Assembly: GCA_026770575.1 (NCBI GenBank)
Contig: MU657269.1
Coordinates: 27,328 to 61,211 of the forward strand
Origin: Pelagophyceae sp. CCMP2097
Taxonomy: Eukaryota; Sar; Pelagophyceae
Direction: 5' to 3'
Length of the DNA: 33,884 bases
Shown: positions 7,344 through 16,856 of the stretch, piece by piece
Layout: each line of letters begins with the position of its first letter
Numbering within the stretch: position 1 is the first letter of the stretch
Position numbers and translations under genes: made by a program
The notes under the pieces: model-generated
Database searches by the model: none
Told to the model about the DNA's origin: nothing
Seen by the model: only the letters and a program-made list of their open reading frames with translations

Positions 7344-10163
7344 TTACAGCTCCAACGCGCCGAGGGCTCCGCGCCGGTCCTCCGCCTCGAGCCGCTCCAA
7401 GAGGGCGAGCTTGAGGCCCGCCTGCTTGAGGCCGCGCGCTTTCAGGAGCGCGCGGAGGTGCACGACCGTCAGCCGCGAGTAGTCGCCCGCTCGTCGGCCC
7501 GCAGCCTCGCCCGCCGGCGCACTTCCCTCAACCGACGCCGACACGGCAACGTCTCGACTCGGACGGAGCGCGTCCTCGAGGCCGTCGCGCAAGTACTTGT
7601 CGCGGTCGGCGCTCGACCGCAGCTCCATCCATTCAAAGTATGGCACGCGGACGAGCTTCCAGCCCAACCTGCGGAGCAGCCGTTCCTTGGCTTTTGACTT
7701 GCCGTCGAGCACGCGCCGACTGCCATCCGAGGCGCCCGCGAGATAATGCGTCGGGCCGTCAAACTCGACGGCGACCTTTGTCAAAGGCTGCGCCATGTCG
7801 AGGCTGATGCCTTCGGCGGTGACGTGCTCGAAGTCGTGCGCCCAGCCGATGCGGGAGAGCGCCGCCGAGACGTCGCGCTGTGATCGAGATGGCATCGGCT
7901 CCAGACGACAATAAGCTGCATGAAGCTCGGCCTCGTGCCGACTCAAAAGTAGAGTCAGTGCGTGCTGCGGTGCCTCCAGTTGGAGGTGCATGGAGACGTG
8001 ATGCAGCTGAGACAGCCCGTCATGACTAAACTCGTCGATCTTCGCTTCGATGCTCATAGCAAGCACATCGAACAGCACTGGTGCCGCGACGCCTGCTGTC
8101 GCATAGGCCCACACGGTATTCGCGAGCGCTTGCGGTTCGAACGTCGCGATCTTCTTTGGTGCTTCTGTGGCGACCGCCTCGAACAGCGCCGGCGCCGCGA
8201 TGCCGGCCGTCGCATATGCCCACACAGTGCTCGCGAGCTCTTGCGGTTTGAACGTCGCGATCTTCTTTGGTGCCTCTGCGGCGACTGCCTCGAACAGCGC
8301 CGGCGCCACGACGCCCGCCGTCGAAAAGGCCCACGCCGTGTTCGCGAGCGCTTGCGGAGTGAACGTCGCGATCTTCTCTGGTGCCATTGCGGCAACCGCC
8401 TCGAACAGCGACGGCGCCGCGACGACCGCCGTCGCATAGGCCCACACCGTGTTCGCGAGCGCTTGCGGGTCGAACGTCGCGATCTTCTTTGGTGCCTGTG
8501 CGGCGACCGCCTCGAAGAGCGCCGGCGCCGCAACGCCCGCCGTCGCAAAGGCCCACACGGTGTTTGCGAGGTTTTGCGGAGTGAACGTCGCAATCTTCTT
8601 TGACGATTCTACAGCGACCGCCTCAAACAGCGCCGGCGCCGCGACGCCCGCCGTCGCATAGGCCCACACTGTATTCGCGAGCGCTTGAGGGTCGAACGTT
8701 GCGATCCTCTTTGACGATTCTACAGCGACAGCCTCGAACAGCGCCGGTGCTGCAACGCCCGCCGTCGCATAGGCCCACACTGTATTCGCGAGCGCTTGCG
8801 GGTAGAACCTCGCGATCTTCATTGACGATTCTACAGCGACCGCCTTGAACAGCGTCGGCGCCGCGACGCCCGCCGTCGCATAGGCCCACACGGTGCTCGC
8901 GAGCGCCTGCGAGTCAAACGTCGCGATCTTCTTCGGTGCTTCCGCAGCGACCGCCTCGAACAGCGCCGGCGCCGCGACGCCCGCCGTCGCATAAGCCCAC
9001 ACGGTATTCGTGAGCGCCTGCGGAGTAAACGTCGCGATCTTCTTCGGTGCCTCTGCGGCGACCGCCTCGAACAGCGCCGGCGCCGTGACGCCAGCCGTCG
9101 CATAGGCCCACACGGTATTCGCGAGTGCTTGCGGAGTGAGCGCCGCAATCCTCTTTGACGATTCTACAGCGACTGCCTCGAACAGCGCTGGCGCCGCGAC
9201 GCCCGCCGTCGCATAAGCCCACACCGTGTTCGCGAGCGCTTGCGGGTCGAACGTCGCGATCTTCTCTGGTGCCTCTGCGGCGACCGCCTCGAACAGCACC
9301 GGCGCCGCGACGCCTGCCGTCGCATAAGCCCACACCGTGTTCGCGAGCTCTTGCGGTTTGAACGTGGCAATCTTCTTTGGTGCCTCTGCGGCGACTGCCT
9401 CGAACAGCGCCGGCGCCGCGACGCCCACCGTCGCGTAAGCCCACACGGTGTTCGCGAGCGCTTGCGATTCGAATGTCGCCATCTTCTTTAATGCTTCTGC
9501 AGCGACCGCCTCGAACAGCGCTGGCGCATCGACATTACCGATCTTGGTAATGCCCCAGCACGCATTCGAAAGTCCTCGAGATTCCCACTGTTTGGAATCG
9601 TTGATGATACTCGACGTCGCGCGGTCCACCAACTTTTGCAGGAGCGGCCGGGATGACTTTTCGAAAGAGCGGCTGAGGACGCCGAGGCGGTGGAGCGCCG
9701 TGGCGAAGTTGACGTAGTTGAAATCGGCGCCCTTGTCCTCGAAGAGCGAAAGGATATCGGCGGCTCTCTCGCTCGCGAGGAGCTCCTTGTTGAGGGCGAT
9801 CGCCGCTGCTTTGCCGGACCGTGGCTCGTTTGAAGTCCTTGGGGTCGGCGCCGTGTTGGGTGTTGCGAGTTGCACTGCGATCTTGCGGCCACCCATTACC
9901 GCGCCGTCCATCGCACGGCGCGCGGCGTCGCACTCCGTCGCCTCGACGGTCACGTAGGCGAATCCTCGCGAACGGCCCGTCTCGCGGTCGACGATGACGC
10001 GGACGTCCCCCACGGCGCACACAGGCTCGAACGCGCGGCGCACGTCTTCCGCCGTGGCCTCGAAGAACAGGTTGCGCACGAAGAGTTCGACTTTGACGTT
10101 CAACCCGAGGGCCGTGCCCTCGCGAGCCTTCGCGAGGAGCGCGCGAGGACTGCGCATCGTCAT
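7344..10163 (-). CDS. RRM / 37-residue helical-repeat / RAP / SAP protein
   Basis: A single uninterrupted 939-residue frame. N-terminus: RRM with RNP2-like LFVRNL (27-32) and RNP1-like RGFAYVTV (66-73). Middle (~226-700): thirteen near-identical 37-residue repeats of the form IATFxPQALANTVWAYATAG followed by VAAPALFEAVA, flanked by degenerate copies (SIINDSKQWESRGLSNACWG before, EFSHDGLSQLHHVS after). These resemble the helical repeats of OPR/RAP RNA-binding proteins. Residues ~794-870: RAP domain (VAVEFDGPTHYLAG, then RRLGWKLVRVPYFEW). C-terminus (~900-935): SAP motif (YSRLTVVHLRALLKARGLKQ, then LLERLEA). RAP proteins with such repeats usually act on organellar transcripts, so an RNA role is likely; SAP suggests extra nucleic-acid contact. 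No clear transit peptide is visible; the start could be Met1 or Met3. Confidence 0.88.
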   Translation of the reverse strand: MTMRSPRALLAKAREGTALGLNVKVELFVRNLFFEATAEDVRRAFEPVCAVGDVRVIVDRETGRSRGFAYVTVEATECDAARRAMDGAVMGGRKIAVQLATPNTAPTPRTSNEPRSGKAAAIALNKELLASERAADILSLFEDKGADFNYVNFATALHRLGVLSRSFEKSSRPLLQKLVDRATSSIINDSKQWESRGLSNACWGITKIGNVDAPALFEAVAAEALKKMATFESQALANTVWAYATVGVAAPALFEAVAAEAPKKIATFKPQELANTVWAYATAGVAAPVLFEAVAAEAPEKIATFDPQALANTVWAYATAGVAAPALFEAVAVESSKRIAALTPQALANTVWAYATAGVTAPALFEAVAAEAPKKIATFTPQALTNTVWAYATAGVAAPALFEAVAAEAPKKIATFDSQALASTVWAYATAGVAAPTLFKAVAVESSMKIARFYPQALANTVWAYATAGVAAPALFEAVAVESSKRIATFDPQALANTVWAYATAGVAAPALFEAVAVESSKKIATFTPQNLANTVWAFATAGVAAPALFEAVAAQAPKKIATFDPQALANTVWAYATAVVAAPSLFEAVAAMAPEKIATFTPQALANTAWAFSTAGVVAPALFEAVAAEAPKKIATFKPQELASTVWAYATAGIAAPALFEAVATEAPKKIATFEPQALANTVWAYATAGVAAPVLFDVLAMSIEAKIDEFSHDGLSQLHHVSMHLQLEAPQHALTLLLSRHEAELHAAYCRLEPMPSRSQRDVSAALSRIGWAHDFEHVTAEGISLDMAQPLTKVAVEFDGPTHYLAGASDGSRRVLDGKSKAKERLLRRLGWKLVRVPYFEWMELRSSADRDKYLRDGLEDALRPSRDVAVSASVEGSAPAGEAAGRRAGDYSRLTVVHLRALLKARGLKQAGLKLALLERLEAEDRRGALGALEL
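8050..9540 (-). repeat. 111-bp tandem array inside the RAP-protein coding sequence
   Basis: About 13 full units of 111 bp (37 codons) with high nucleotide identity, including at third positions. Adjacent units differ mainly at the position after IATF (K, D, T, E, Y), at AEAPKK versus VESSKK, and at a few linker residues. Such uniformity implies recent amplification or gene conversion. Confidence 0.9.
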
Positions 10164-10343
10164 GCCTGACTTGGGCTGGCCTCGAGCGGCCGACTTTGGG
10201 ATCCCGGGCTCCGGGAGGATTCTGAGAGGAACCGAACAAGGCCCGTATAGGGCCGTCGAGGGTCCGCTGGCTCCGTGGGAGAGATCTCCGAGCTCCAGAT
10301 CCGACGATCACGATCGCGGGATCTCCGAGTCTCCGAGTCGAAC

Positions 10344-10417
10344 AGTGGCGTTGGCGATGCCCATTTTCGGCGAGATTCCATTCCCTATCAGGGCTTTGTG
10401 TCGATTTCGTACAATTG
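10344..10417 (+). repeat. Dispersed repeat, copy 1
   Basis: GCGTTGGCGATGCCC, a TTTTCGGCGAG segment, then ATTCCCTATCAGG and CGATTTCGT recur in the same order at ~22003-22079 with small differences. It lies 180-250 bp upstream of the RAP gene start and is non-coding here. Confidence 0.7.
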
Positions 10418-10452
10418 TTCAGACCCCGGGGTCGTTATTGAAGATCCTCCGT

Positions 10453-10530
10453 CGGGGGGGGAAGTCCAGGACCCCCCCCCCCACCGAATTTCCGGGCCGA
10501 GCCGCGCAGGGGGGGTCGTCGACCCCCCCT
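10453..10530. repeat. G-tract / C-tract inverted pairs
   Basis: Two pairs are seen: a G run followed ~10 nt later by a longer C run (10456-10482), and AGGGGGGGTCG-T-CGACCCCCCCT (10508-10530), an inverted repeat with 11-bp arms and a single central base. These could form hairpins or G-quadruplexes between the RAP and glycosyltransferase genes. Confidence 0.7.
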
Positions 10531-10711
10531 CCCTACCTACCGACACCCTCCACCCCCACCGATCTTGCCCGTACCGCAGAATGGGTCTTGGATATACTGT
10601 TATGCCCGAACCATCTTGTACAGTGCTTAGATAGTGATGGGCTCTCGGCCCCTGCGGGGCCCTATGTGCTTCATGCGCCCGCGCGGCTTTAGACCCGCGC
10701 GATTGGGAACG

Positions 10712-12991
10712 TTACGGGCATTTTCGTTGCGCACAGGGGTTGAAGAACCTGGAGTTGCGTCGATACCCGGACACGTTCCACATTTCCACCGATGCACAAT
10801 CGCGCTCCGAAACCGCCGCAACATCCTTCAAAGTGTGCGTCTTGCCGTCCTTGCGGAACGAATCGAACAAGGCCGCGTCGACGCAGCAGGAGAGCGTGCC
10901 GTTTCCGGTGCCGTCTGAATCTGCGGAGGACGATGCCGCGGAGGAGGAGAGCGCCGCGTTCCAAACCGCCTGGTCCCACATCTGCCGCGTCGCCTCCGCG
11001 ACGTTGAACGCTAACTGTATAGTCTTTGCGTTGGATTTCGTCCAGACGAGACCGAAATTGAGATATTGCCCTTTGTGCCAAGGCGCATCGGATACAGCAA
11101 CCACGTCCGTCGCCTTCGACCACAGCCCGGGAAACGGATCCAAAACGGGCGCCCAGTCCGCGTCTATCAGTAAAACGTCCAAGCCTTGGGCGAGTACGAG
11201 GGCGTAGGCCCACGTCTTGTGCAATTGGGTGGAACGCCACCCCCACCTCTTCAATCCCACCGCCAAGCAAAAGTTGCGCTCCGGCAGCAGCGCCGCATCC
11301 CCGTTTGCGTGTTGGAGGCGGACCTCGAGTATAATTGGGGACTCGAAAGCGTTGTCGAAGGCCGGGCCGTTGGAGACGACTATCAAAGCTGGTATCTTTG
11401 CGATTGTGACGACCGCGGCTGCGAGGCGATGTACCGCAAAGGCGTACCTCCCGTCGGCACTCGTCACCGCCACGGCCCCGTTTCGCGCCGCGTCGGCGAG
11501 GCGCCGCGGCTCTGTGGAACGGAAGACGAGGTGCACGTTTGAGGAGGCGTTGGCGACTTGCTCCTCAAACGCGTCCACAGTCGTCGCCTTTGTCGTCTCG
11601 CCGTCGTCCGTGAGGCGGCGGCGCAGCGACGCGGCGAGCGCCTCGCCCACTTCGTCGTCGCGGAACCTACGGCGCCGCTCCGGCACCGCGCGCGTCTTAC
11701 AAGAATGGCACGCCCTGCCGCTCCGTCTCCAGCGTTCCCTGCCCAGGGCGCGTAAACAGGGTTTCCCGCCTCGCCGACGCCGCTCGCCACGCTGCCCAGG
11801 GCACGTCGAGTTCGAAGCAGTCTTTGTTATGCGCCGCTGCGACGTTGCACGACGGCAGCTCGCACGTGACGCTTTGGACCCAAGAGGGGCGGCACGAGGC
11901 GCACCGAGTTGCACATTCGATCCAGGCCTATTCACAGCGTTTCAAACGCGAATATGGGCCGCTCCACGAGACTCGTCGCCCTCTCGGCGTGGAAAGAGTG
12001 CTCGACTGTATGACGTCTCCGGCGTCAACCCGGAGAGATTGCTACGGACCAAACCGGTAGCCGACACTGCTTTCTCGCGTGTTCGTTCTTCATGTCGTGC
12101 AGCGGATGGATCTGCTTCCCCGGCGACTTTTCGTACAACCCCGACGAATCGTAGCCGTGGAGGTGCACGTGCTTGCAGTGCGCTAAAGCATAAGCAAACG
12201 CGACGCCCCCGGCGGACCGATGGCCGCCCGCGGCCCACGGGAACTCCGCCATGCTAAAGCGCACGCGCGGGTGCCGGCCCCGGCCGCGCCGGCGCAGCAC
12301 GCCGACCTGCCGGATGACTTCCGTGACCTACGGTTGCAAGGTCCGTGCCGCGTTGGTCCACCGTGTGCCGCGTTCGACATTGGAACGTTTCTACATTGCC
12401 GCGTTGGTTCCACCGTGTGCTGCTTTCTCGCCCGCTGCTTGGCATGTTTGCCTCTTCCACGTCTCCATTTCCATGATTGCCGTCTCCCACGGTCTCTCTG
12501 GACGCGGGCTTTTACGCGCGCGCCGAAGTCCGGCGGGCGGAGGAGCTTGGAGTTATTCAAAGGCAGCCTCCGTGGCTCCTCGTGGTAAACAACCCTCGCG
12601 CGAGGACACTTGTCGCTCCACTTCGCCCCGTAGATAAACTGGTTCGCCAGCGTCACGTCGATTCGCGCTGGGACCAAGGCGCAGTTGGCGTTGACGCCGA
12701 TGCGTGTCGAGTCCCAAGGGAGCATCTCCTCCACAGCAAAGTGGACAAGCTGCCCAGACGCAAAGACCTACGTTCCAAATCGCCGGTGTTTCCAGCGTGC
12801 CGGAAACGCACGTCGCAGCGCTCGTGCAGCGCGGGCGTGGCGTCGTCAGTCGTGTTCGTTCCGTTGTTCGGCGCGCCTCCTGAAAACCCGTCGGGCAACT
12901 CGGCCGCGACGGCGGCGCTCCGCACCATCGCGACGGCGGCGAACCACACCGCGAAGCGCACCCAGGCGTCTGGACGAACGGCGCGCCACAT
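10712..12991 (-). CDS. Predicted two-domain glycosyltransferase: GT29-like plus nucleotide-diphospho-sugar transferase
   Basis: Phase-compatible exons: 12812-12991, 12516-12767, 12046-12327, 11701-11927, 10712-11666 (~631 residues). Introns are 44, 188, 118 and 34 nt. The N-terminus is hydrophobic (FAVWFAAVAMVRSAAVAA), consistent with a signal peptide or anchor for the secretory pathway. Exons 2-3 look like a sialyltransferase-family (GT29) fold: GGHRSAGGVAFAYALAHCKH, VHLHGYDSS, then HPLHDMKNEHA resembling motif S and the His/Glu motif near the C-terminus. Exon 5 is a nucleotide-diphospho-sugar transferase domain: TWAYALVLAQGLDVLLIDAD with DxD, DPFPGLW, and an NFGLVW/WDQAVWN pattern. Exon 4 has no ATG in the coding frame and only ~120 bp separate the domains, which argues for one transcript. 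If two genes exist, the first would stop at 12025. Substrates are unknown. Confidence 0.65.
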
Positions 12992-14248
12992 TCTCCGCCT
13001 CCTCTCGATGGTCCCTTTCGTGTTCTTTGAGGTATTTTTTTTTAAATTGGACGAATTCTTTCGGTTGTTCTAGTTTCGGGGTTTCGCGACGCTCGCCGGC
13101 CCTCGCCACAGACCTCCGCCAATCTTCGTCACAGACGCTGTGTTGGCGCGGCGGAGGCTTCGACGAACGTCGCGAAACTTTCACTTTTGATGTTCGTGGA
13201 CCCTTCGATGTTCTTTAAACGAAAATGTCGGCTGCCAGAGTCTTAAAAGTCTCGGGGCCCTCGGCCTCTTCACAGACGCAGCCAGACGCAGCCAGGCGTC
13301 TCAAGCCGCGCCGCGTGCCCCGTACTTGCGACACGACGGCGGTCCTACGATGTCCTGCAGAGGAGGACCTCCATTCGGACATGGGACAGTCGGATATAAG
13401 GATCCCAGCGCGGCGGCTGAGCGGCGCGGCTCGCATTCGGGCCACGCGGCGGCTCGCCGGTGGCCCTCCTTCGACGAGGCGGCGGTCCACGGCCTCGCGG
13501 CCGCAGAGGACGTCGCATTCGAACATTAGACTGTCGGACACGAGCGGACACATGGATCCCGGCGGGCCATCGCAGCGGCTGCGCGGCGCGGCTCGCCTTT
13601 GGTTTACGGCGGGCGGAGCCGGTCCTCGCAAGGCGGCCCCGACTCGTCGACGTCCCTGTGGCTCGCACGCATCGGGCCACTCGCGGAAGGCCGCTGGCTG
13701 CAAAACGTTCCAAAACGTTCCAAAACTTTGCAAAATGTCCCAGTATCTAAACGCCAGTGTATGGCGAGACCACCCGAACGCGCCATCACGAGGCCTGGGA
13801 TCCCTGGAGAGACGCTCATCGCGGCCATCCCAAAAGGCAGGTGATCCTAGAGCCCCCTGCGTCCTCCCAGAGCGAGTGCCGTCTTCCCGTCGACGCGGAT
13901 CTTGCGCGCCGCCTCGTCCGACCACGAGGTCCGTGTCGCTGCTGCGGATCATCCCAGAGTCCTTTGCGGTTGTCTCCGAGTCGTGGACAGCGCCTCTCGG
14001 CGTCGGTTCGATCCGTTGGTCCGACGTCGGATCCTCTTTGCTCCAATGCAGGCTTCGGAACCCCATGCCCCCATAGAGCAGTCTTCCGGCGCCGTCTTCG
14101 TCCCTCAAAGCCGGTCACTTGCACTCGACCGGTCACTTGCGCTCGACGAGATGACAGAAGAATGCATCCCGCGAGACGACGCTTCCGGGAGTCAAAGGCC
14201 CTTTGCTCTGAAGGTTAGAAACACATTTGAAGCGGGGTTACTTAATCT
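12992..14248. other. No supported gene; diverged internal duplication
   Basis: Both strands carry long frames here, but neither shows family motifs and they overlap antiparallel. Two diverged copies of a ~100-bp segment are visible (about 13386-13490 and 13530-13640, sharing ACTGTCGGA, GGATCCC and GCGGCGCGGCTCGC). A short direct repeat, CAAAACGTTC, lies at ~13699-13720. A poly-T tract (13034-13043) lies upstream of the glycosyltransferase start. Confidence 0.4.
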
Positions 14249-15211
14249 TCACGTACGCCGGCGTGGAGAAGCGTACCGCTCCACTTGGGCGTCGAAGCCG
14301 AGTGCTTCGAGCTTCTCCACTTGAGTCTTAAGCATCTTCCCGGAATTCCGCAGCCTTCGCTGCGACACGACCCACCTCCCGAGCTTGGCGCCGTTTGAAG
14401 CCACGAAATTACGCTTCACGGCGCAGTCGCCGTGTTCTGCAACATAAGCTTCTAAAAGAGCGAAATTCGCGGCCCAGCCGTCCACAATCGCCCAAACAAA
14501 GCCAATCTCCTTCAATCGACCGATGCGGTCCGCCTCGCCGGCTGCTGAATCGCCCGGCGCCAAAGCCTCGCCCTTTTCGAGGCGAGAGCGTTGGGTGGCG
14601 ACCCACGTTCCGAGACGAGTGCCGTCTTCCTCCACAAAGCTTAGAGGGACGAGGCAGTCACCTTTCACCGTTTTATAAACTTGCAACGCTTCAAAGTGCG
14701 CCTCCCAGTCTTCCATTCCCGGAGCCCATCTTAAACCGGCGTCTTGCAGTTTTGCGGTCCGGCCGGCGCCGATAGTGCCTTCCCTGTAGTGCCGCCGCTG
14801 CTCCCAGACCCACTTCCCAAGCGCCGGATTGGCCTCGAAGATCCGCGGCACGCGACAGTGGCCGTGCACGTGGAAGTAAGACTGGAGTTGCTGGAAGTGC
14901 TCCTCCCAGACTATAGGTGCGAGGTCCCATATAAAGTCTTTCTCCTTTAACGCTTCCTTCTCCTCCAGCTTCAGCTTGCCCGCGTGGTACGAAACGCGCT
15001 GCGAGGCCACCCAGCGGCCGAGGCGAGTGCCGTCGGGGTTGGCGTAGCGCTTCGGGACTCTGGTGTCGCCGTTTGCTTCGATATAGGCCTCAAGGGCTTG
15101 GAGCTGCGTCTGCCAACACCGCTGGGGGTCAATCGAAAACCGCGCAACCAGCGTTAAAGCGGCGGGGCGCGGCGCAGACGCGCCCATTAGGCGGCCGAAG
15201 AGGCCTCGCAT
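14249..15211 (-). CDS. Helicase-associated (HA) domain repeat protein
   Basis: A single-exon frame of ~320 residues from the ATG at 15209-15211; the frame is open further upstream but through AT-rich repeats. Four tandem HA-type units of ~65-75 residues follow the pattern W...L..Y...G...VP......LG.WV..QR, for example ALEAYIEANGDTRVPKRYAN with LGRWVASQR, and SYFHVHGHCRVPRIFEANPA with LGKWVWEQR. The first 25 residues (MRGLFGRLMGASAPRPAALT) are basic and lack acidic residues, so an organelle-targeting presequence is plausible. HA domains are common in stramenopile genomes, often without a helicase core as here; the molecular function is unknown. Divergent from the gene at 15395. Confidence 0.85.
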   Translation of the reverse strand: MRGLFGRLMGASAPRPAALTLVARFSIDPQRCWQTQLQALEAYIEANGDTRVPKRYANPDGTRLGRWVASQRVSYHAGKLKLEEKEALKEKDFIWDLAPIVWEEHFQQLQSYFHVHGHCRVPRIFEANPALGKWVWEQRRHYREGTIGAGRTAKLQDAGLRWAPGMEDWEAHFEALQVYKTVKGDCLVPLSFVEEDGTRLGTWVATQRSRLEKGEALAPGDSAAGEADRIGRLKEIGFVWAIVDGWAANFALLEAYVAEHGDCAVKRNFVASNGAKLGRWVVSQRRLRNSGKMLKTQVEKLEALGFDAQVERYASPRRRT

Positions 15212-15394
15212 GCGACCGCCGCCTCGACGTCGCGCGCGACGGGCGACCCTCTTACTAGAAGGATTACTACCGGAAAAGGTAAAATATCGCTGAAAAAGGT
15301 AATAAATCGCCGAATGGTAAAATACCACCAACGCATAACCTAGGCCTGGTGGCCCCAACTAGTGTCCTTCCCTTGGCCGCGGCGGGCCGACAGC
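15212..15394. promoter_or_regulatory. Divergent promoter region with AAAGGTAA repeats
   Basis: Between two divergent starts is an AT-rich block at 15268-15332. In it GAAAAGGTAAAATATCGCTG, then AAAAAGGTAATAAATCGCCG, then AATGGTAAAATACC are three imperfect ~20-bp units. Regularly spaced GGTAA/TTTACC motifs in a 180-bp bidirectional gap suggest transcription-factor sites; this is inference. Confidence 0.4.
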
Positions 15395-16576
15395 ATGTCG
15401 AAGCAGTTATTCGACGACGGCAGCGGGGCCTGTGACTTGGACTATCCATCGATGGAAAAGGACGTCGCCGAGCTCGGGCCGCGCGGGACGCTGAAGATCG
15501 CCAAGCGGCGCACTTCTGCCTGGAAGGCCCGATCAGCCGACGAGGCCAGCGACGACGGTGCGTGCGCCCACGCCCCCGGCCACGCCACCGGGGGCATCAC
15601 GCCTCGGAGGAGGGGTCTTTGGTGCAGAGGCGCTTTGGCGCGCGAAGAGGCCTGCCTCCCGCGAGAGGCGCCTCTGCGCAGCGCCTCGTCGTGGTCGACG
15701 GCGTGCCGTAGACGAGAAGCCGCCGCGGCGGAGTTTCCTGAAGAAGGTGGCTGCCAAGGTCATCGCGCGGCTGCCAAAAGACAAACTCCCCAAAAACCTT
15801 TCCCTCGCATCCCTCGCCTTGCAAGCCAAAAACCCGATCCAATNNNNNNNNNNNNNNNNNNNNNNNNNNNNNNNNNNNNNNNNNNNNNNNNNNNNNNNNN
15901 NNNNNNNNNNNNNNNNNNNNNNNNNNNNNNNNNNNNNNNNNNNNNNNNNNNNNNNNNNNNNNNNNNNNNNNNNNNNNNNNNNNNNNNNNNNNNNNNNNNN
16001 NNNNNNNNNNNNNNNNNNNNNNNNNNNNNNNNNNNNNNNNNNNNNNNNNNNNNNNNNNNNNNNNNNNNNNNNNNNNNNNNNNNNNNNNNNNNNNNNNNNN
16101 NNNNNNNNNNNNNNNNNNNNNNNNNNNNNNNNNNNNNNNNNNNNNNNNNNNNNNNNNNNNNNNNNNNNNNNNNNNNNNNNNNNNNNNNNNNNNNNNNNNN
16201 NNNNNNNNNNNNNNNNNNNNNNNNNNNNNNNNNNNNNNNNNNNNNNNNNNNNNNNNNNNNNNNNNNNNNNNNNNNNNNNNNNNNNNNNNNNNNNNNNNNN
16301 NNNNNNNNNNNNNGGTGTTAACGTGTTGTTTCTGGCCGCCTGGATGTCGATGCGGCCGCGGCGCCGACGAACGCGGGCCGACGACGAAGGACCTCTTCAT
16401 GAAGAAGTTTCCGGGCGGTGCGTGATTGCGTCGCTGCACCGCATCGACGTTCCATTCCGTAAATAGGCATCTACATGTCCGACGACTCCGTTGCGCTGGA
16501 GCTCATCAAGCTCTTCGGCGTCGGCGAGGTGACGCTTGCCGACCGCTTGGAGGCCACCGCCAAAGTGTCTGAATAG
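15395..16576 (+). CDS. Unrecognised protein interrupted by an assembly gap
   Basis: Exon 1 (15395-15557) begins MSKQLFDDGSGACDLDYPSM and ends at a gtgcgtg donor in phase 1. Exon 2 starts at 15712 after ccgtag and continues basic (SFLKKVAAKVIARLPKDKLP) into a 470-N gap. After the gap a frame carries KDLFMKKFPG to a gtgcgtg donor at 16418. A 49-nt intron follows, then the last exon, 16467-16576 (GIYMSDDSVALELIKLFGVG, ending KVSE and TAG). Phases match at both introns. No family is recognised. The gene is predicted mostly soluble and charged; the unsequenced middle may hold the informative domain. Confidence 0.6.
15844..16313. other. Assembly gap (470 N)
   Basis: A run of N inside the gene at 15395-16576. 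Nothing can be said about it. Confidence 1.
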
Positions 16577-16856
16577 AGTTCGATTCTTCGAAGGGGAGGA
16601 TAATCTTTTCAAGTAAGATAATGGCAACGAATTGCCGGAGGACGCCTAGGGTGCGATTGTGCGTCGATTCGGAGCAGGATGGCGTGTCGGGAGCTTGGCG
16701 GCGGTAGGAACCTGTCGCTGAATTGAATGGATTTGATTGCGTGTCGCATAATGGAAGGTATTGTCCTTTAGAAAAGACCCGAAATAGAGACAAAGGCCCC
16801 CTCCGGGGGTCTGCAGTACCTCCTGTGCGCTATGGTAATACATTAGGAAGATTCCT

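Noticed and set aside
7962..9491. Several plus-strand frames with periodic Arg-rich repeats
   Set aside because: Antisense shadows of the 111-bp coding array of the RAP protein.
7958..9560. CRISPR-like regular repeats
   Set aside because: Units are directly tandem, without unique spacers, and are translated in frame; the context is eukaryotic.
11217..12257. 346-codon plus-strand frame
   Set aside because: Antisense shadow of the glycosyltransferase exons.
14005..14020. tRNA B-box-like GGTTCGATCC
   Set aside because: No A box or cloverleaf can be formed around it.
13215..14108. Antiparallel ~290-codon frames
   Set aside because: Neither shows family motifs or splice support, and they overlap each other completely.
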